Assembly: GCA_947632315.1 (NCBI GenBank) | Contig: CANROV010000083.1 | Coordinates: 1 to 8,097, forward strand | DNA: 8,097 bases | Direction: 5' to 3' | Origin: Candidatus Gastranaerophilales bacterium | Lineage (GTDB): Bacteria; Cyanobacteriota; Vampirovibrionia; Gastranaerophilales; Gastranaerophilaceae | In this document: in pieces, positions 7,301-8,097 of the stretch | Position numbering within the stretch: position 1 is the first letter of the stretch | Layout of the letters: each line of letters starts with the position of its first letter | Notes under the pieces: model-generated | What the model was told of the DNA's origin: nothing | The model's database searches: none | What the model saw: only the letters and a program-made list of their open reading frames with translations | Position numbers and translations under genes: made by a program

Positions 7301-8055
7301 CATCAACAATGTACGGTAATGAAAATTTTACAATGCTTATGGGTGGTGTGGCTTCTAAAACGGGCTATAATTTTGAGCTTAAAAACGGCAGATTTATTAT
7401 TCAGCCTAATTTACTTCTATCTTATACTTTTGTTAATACATTTGATTATACAAGTGCTTCAAACTTAAATATAATGCCGGAACCATTACACGCTCTTCAG
7501 GTACATCCGTATGTAAAATTTATACAAAATACGGAAAACGGATGGCAGCCGTACTTGGCTGGCGGATTTGTATATAATGTAATGGGGCAGACTCAAATAA
7601 GAGTTGCAGATTTGTATGGAAATAACGTTCAACTTCCTGCTTTAAGCATTAAACCATATGCCGAATACGGGCTTGGTATTCAAAAATTATGGAATGATAA
7701 ATATACAGGATTTATGCAGGCTATGGCACGTTCGGGAGGCAGAAACGGTATATCATTTACTATGGGTTTTAGAATTGCCTTGGGTGATGACGATAAAAAA
7801 ATAGAGGAAGTAAAATTTGATAAAAATATAAAAACAGTTTCAAATAAAACTATAATTAACAATAAAACTGAAAAATTCGTTAAAGACAAAGAACCTAATA
7901 ATGTATTGCCGACAGTTAAGATTACATCAACGGCAAAAGTTGAAAAGCCTGTAAAAAATCAAAAAGCAAATAAAGAAGAAAATTTTAAAGGCATAAATAA
8001 ATATTTGCTTAAATTTTCTGATTTCTTCTGTCAGCCGGCTGTTTCAAAAAAATAA
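4338..8055 (+). CDS. Phase-variable-type autotransporter gene with two frame breaks
   Basis: This is one gene in three reading frames. From ATG 4338, nine codons lead into a C11 run; in the assembled form the frame then ends at a TAA (4404-4406) after 22 codons. One more C (or two fewer) continues into a signal peptide (hydrophobic KYLLIASVISCLTLSSL, cleavage after ANA at residue 46), a linker of about 160 residues, and the 13-copy GGAI/FxxN beta-helix repeat. A second passenger section (about 600-890) and an autotransporter barrel beginning near WFRPYTSFE follow. A second break in the (TA)4 tract at 7143-7150 must lose one TA to continue to the stop at 8055. Corrected, the protein is 1238 residues. 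Type Va autotransporters insert the barrel in the outer membrane and expose the passenger; adhesion is the common role, but is only inferred here. Gene callers will report only 4877-7231 and 7309-8055, missing the real start. Confidence 0.85.
4365..4375 (+). repeat. Poly-C tract (C11), candidate phase-variation switch
   Basis: Eleven consecutive C residues occupy codons 10-13 of the frame from ATG 4338, ahead of the signal peptide. C9 or C12 puts the start, signal peptide and passenger in frame; C10 meets TGA and C11 meets TAA within a few codons. The DNA around it is about 70% AT, so a run of this length is most unlikely by chance. Homopolymer length is also the least reliable feature of an assembled consensus, so the exact count of 11 may not represent every cell. 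Confidence 0.85.
4877..7231 (+). CDS. Autotransporter passenger and first part of barrel (fragment of the 4338-8055 gene)
   Basis: This is the longest open piece. The frame is open from 4349, but 4877 is the first ATG in it, so this start is not genuine; it would omit the signal peptide encoded at about 4416-4475 and the linker. The repeat block runs from residue 26 to about 414 of this piece. A less repetitive section rich in Asn, Asp and Thr follows, still beta-helix-like (for example GGTINIDSVNVS and DGTINVNDMKL). After SVAQLAGGYASMIQ comes NALWFRPYTSFESIPLKNG and YGSYIGGDSEIF, which looks like the first strands of an autotransporter barrel. The last 25 or so codons, from about 7145, are out of frame and have no meaning; the correct continuation is in the next frame. 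As assembled, the piece has neither export signal nor complete barrel. Confidence 0.8.
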   Translation: MDKWPERGTDINGNFVGLKSETEKDGGAICNSWNSIGNITGNFIGNGLESNVAEEYVYGGAIYNAYGSATIIESIIGNFIGNYTKSVKDAAGGAIYNGDKGNILNIVGNFVGNYTIAQTYNSEGGAIANFNQGNIGDVTGDFLFNYSYSNQLADGGAIMNYSKAQIGDITGDFIGNYVKSLQNFVNGGAIFNNNGGKIGDITGHFIGNFLLSEQGEAHGGAIYNYHESSIGNIDGDFIANYSQGVKTAHGGAIDNCESTIGDITGDFAGNYAKANENVYGGAIYNYKDTSGKDTKIGNIKGDFVGNYVSSVSGKAYGGAIYNNLAEIGNIEGTFYGNRAEGAESNGGAIANDGTMGYVSGNFVSNSASTNGGAVYNAGSIGNSSAKSLEEDNKGIYNSSFYNNTAGSHGGAIYTEKSLKITADGAVSEFASNKANGESEAIYVKKADGDEDVTLTMSAENSGKFNFYDAINGEEGYKIAITGDDSGEVNLYNKISNADIKHENATTNVFDAKYLNNSNSLDMQSGTLNINNFGLTQLNFRKFGIQGGTINIDSVNVSLAEKIMGRITADEYSEQSKDGTINVNDMKLLSDSPDLVTPINFADKSFANTVHSSIHRAYAPIYQYSVDYIADGSSKTSAGETGDFLFTRLGYNPSVFASSVAQLAGGYASMIQTYDYSFEHADTFSALPAYARKAMLNANKYAITEGKLPLYNNYINQNALWFRPYTSFESIPLKNGPKTSTVLYGSYIGGDSEIFHLYIPAMSDIQAQVKVIRVIIHIKMVLLEA
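4952..6118 (+). repeat. Thirteen GGAI/FxxN beta-helix repeats (Pmp-like)
   Basis: GGA[IV] codons begin at 4952, 5051, 5150, 5246, 5339, 5435, 5531, 5624, 5714, 5825, 5912, 5987 and 6101. Intervals are 75-114 nt, mostly 90-99. A typical unit is GGAIYN, a short variable loop, IGxITGxFIGNY, then a variable spacer. Almost every unit pairs GGA[IV] with FxxN (FIGN, FVGN, FLFN, FIAN, FAGN, FYGN, FVSN, FYNN). This is the tetrapeptide pair that defines the chlamydial polymorphic membrane protein repeats, which fold as a right-handed parallel beta-helix. The DNA copies are diverged at third positions and in the spacers, so the repeat is conserved as protein and not freshly duplicated. Confidence 0.9.
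7143..7150 (+). repeat. (TA)4 tract at the second frame break
   Basis: The passenger frame reads CAT TTA TAT ATA CCG here and runs to a stop at 7231. The barrel frame reads TAT ACC GGC TAT GTC and runs to 8055. Deleting one TA unit joins them as HLYTGYVGYTGSSQSYQG. Four dinucleotide units is short for a contingency repeat, so a fixed mutation or assembly error is at least as likely as a second switch. Related barrels, as I recall them, have a few extra residues (a G-W/F-D turn) at this place, so a small out-of-frame deletion is also possible. Confidence 0.6.
7147..8055 (+). CDS. Autotransporter beta-barrel and Lys-rich tail (fragment of the 4338-8055 gene)
   Basis: The frame is open from 7129 and becomes meaningful at about 7147, with TGYVGYTGSSQSYQGNHTYQNG. 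Alternating polar and hydrophobic strands follow: FYTAVTASVGSSIGE, NFTMLMGGVASKTGYNFEL, FIIQPNLLLSYTFV, VHPYVKFI, WQPYLAGGFVYNV, IKPYAEYGLGIQKLW, YTGFMQAMARSGGRNG and SFTMGFRIAL. Together with the strands before the break this is about 250 residues, right for the 12-strand autotransporter translocator that sits in the outer membrane. The first ATG (7309) is internal and gives a 248-residue product with no export signal. Unusually, about 90 residues rich in Lys, Asn and Thr follow the last strand, whereas such barrels normally end at the final strand. There is no clear terminator in the 42 bases after the stop. Confidence 0.85.
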   Translation, partial: YTGYVGYTGSSQSYQGNHTYQNGIVGGVTDTFYKDKFYTAVTASVGSSIGETSTMYGNENFTMLMGGVASKTGYNFELKNGRFIIQPNLLLSYTFVNTFDYTSASNLNIMPEPLHALQVHPYVKFIQNTENGWQPYLAGGFVYNVMGQTQIRVADLYGNNVQLPALSIKPYAEYGLGIQKLWNDKYTGFMQAMARSGGRNGISFTMGFRIALGDDDKKIEEVKFDKNIKTVSNKTIINNKTEKFVKDKEPNNVLPTVKITSTAKVEKPVKNQKANKEENFKGINKYLLKFSDFFCQPAVSKK

Positions 8056-8097
8056 TTGAATATATAAAAAGCTGTAAAAATTCCATTCTTTTTCACT

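Overview
The window reads as AT-rich DNA (about 30% GC by eye) from a Gram-negative bacterium. It has a classical autotransporter with a C-terminal outer-membrane barrel, Sec signal peptides, and respiratory complex I genes. The autotransporter passenger carries GGAI/FxxN repeats, a style I associate with host-associated bacteria: chlamydial Pmp proteins and uncultured gut lineages such as Gastranaerophilales-like bacteria. I cannot fix the lineage from sequence alone. The left end (about 1-98, roughly 52% GC) does not belong with the rest: it encodes a piece of a copper P-type ATPase and looks like a chimeric assembly join.

Layout. (1) Positions 1-119, minus strand: fragment of a CopA-type ATPase fused to the truncated 3' end of nuoD. 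(2) Positions 99-2466, minus strand: the start of a complex I operon, nuoA-nuoB-nuoC-nuoD, every gene overlapping the next by 4 or 8 nt. (3) Positions 2467-2558: divergent promoter region. (4) Positions 2559-4216, plus strand: a secreted TPR protein and a membrane-anchored endonuclease/exonuclease/phosphatase (EEP) family protein, overlapping by 1 nt. (5) Positions 4217-4337: short intergenic region with an extended -10 promoter and a clear ribosome binding site. (6) Positions 4338-8055, plus strand: one large autotransporter gene interrupted by two frameshifts. No stretch longer than 300 bases lacks a gene.

The main point of interest is the autotransporter. Its only well-placed start (ATG 4338) and its signal peptide are in different frames, separated by a run of eleven C residues at codons 10-13. 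Nine or twelve C would join the start, signal peptide, repeat passenger and first part of the barrel into one frame. This is the layout of a phase-variable contingency gene: ON at C9/C12, OFF at C10/C11. A second frame break lies in a (TA)4 tract at 7143-7150 inside the barrel; removing one TA restores the frame to the stop at 8055. With both corrections the product is 1238 residues: signal peptide, N-terminal linker, 13-copy GGA-type beta-helix repeat, second passenger section, 12-strand-type barrel, and an unusual Lys-rich tail after the barrel.

The nuo genes serve energy metabolism at the inner membrane. The three plus-strand products all appear directed to or beyond the inner membrane, so that half of the window is envelope and surface biology. 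I see no tRNA, rRNA, CRISPR array or insertion sequence.
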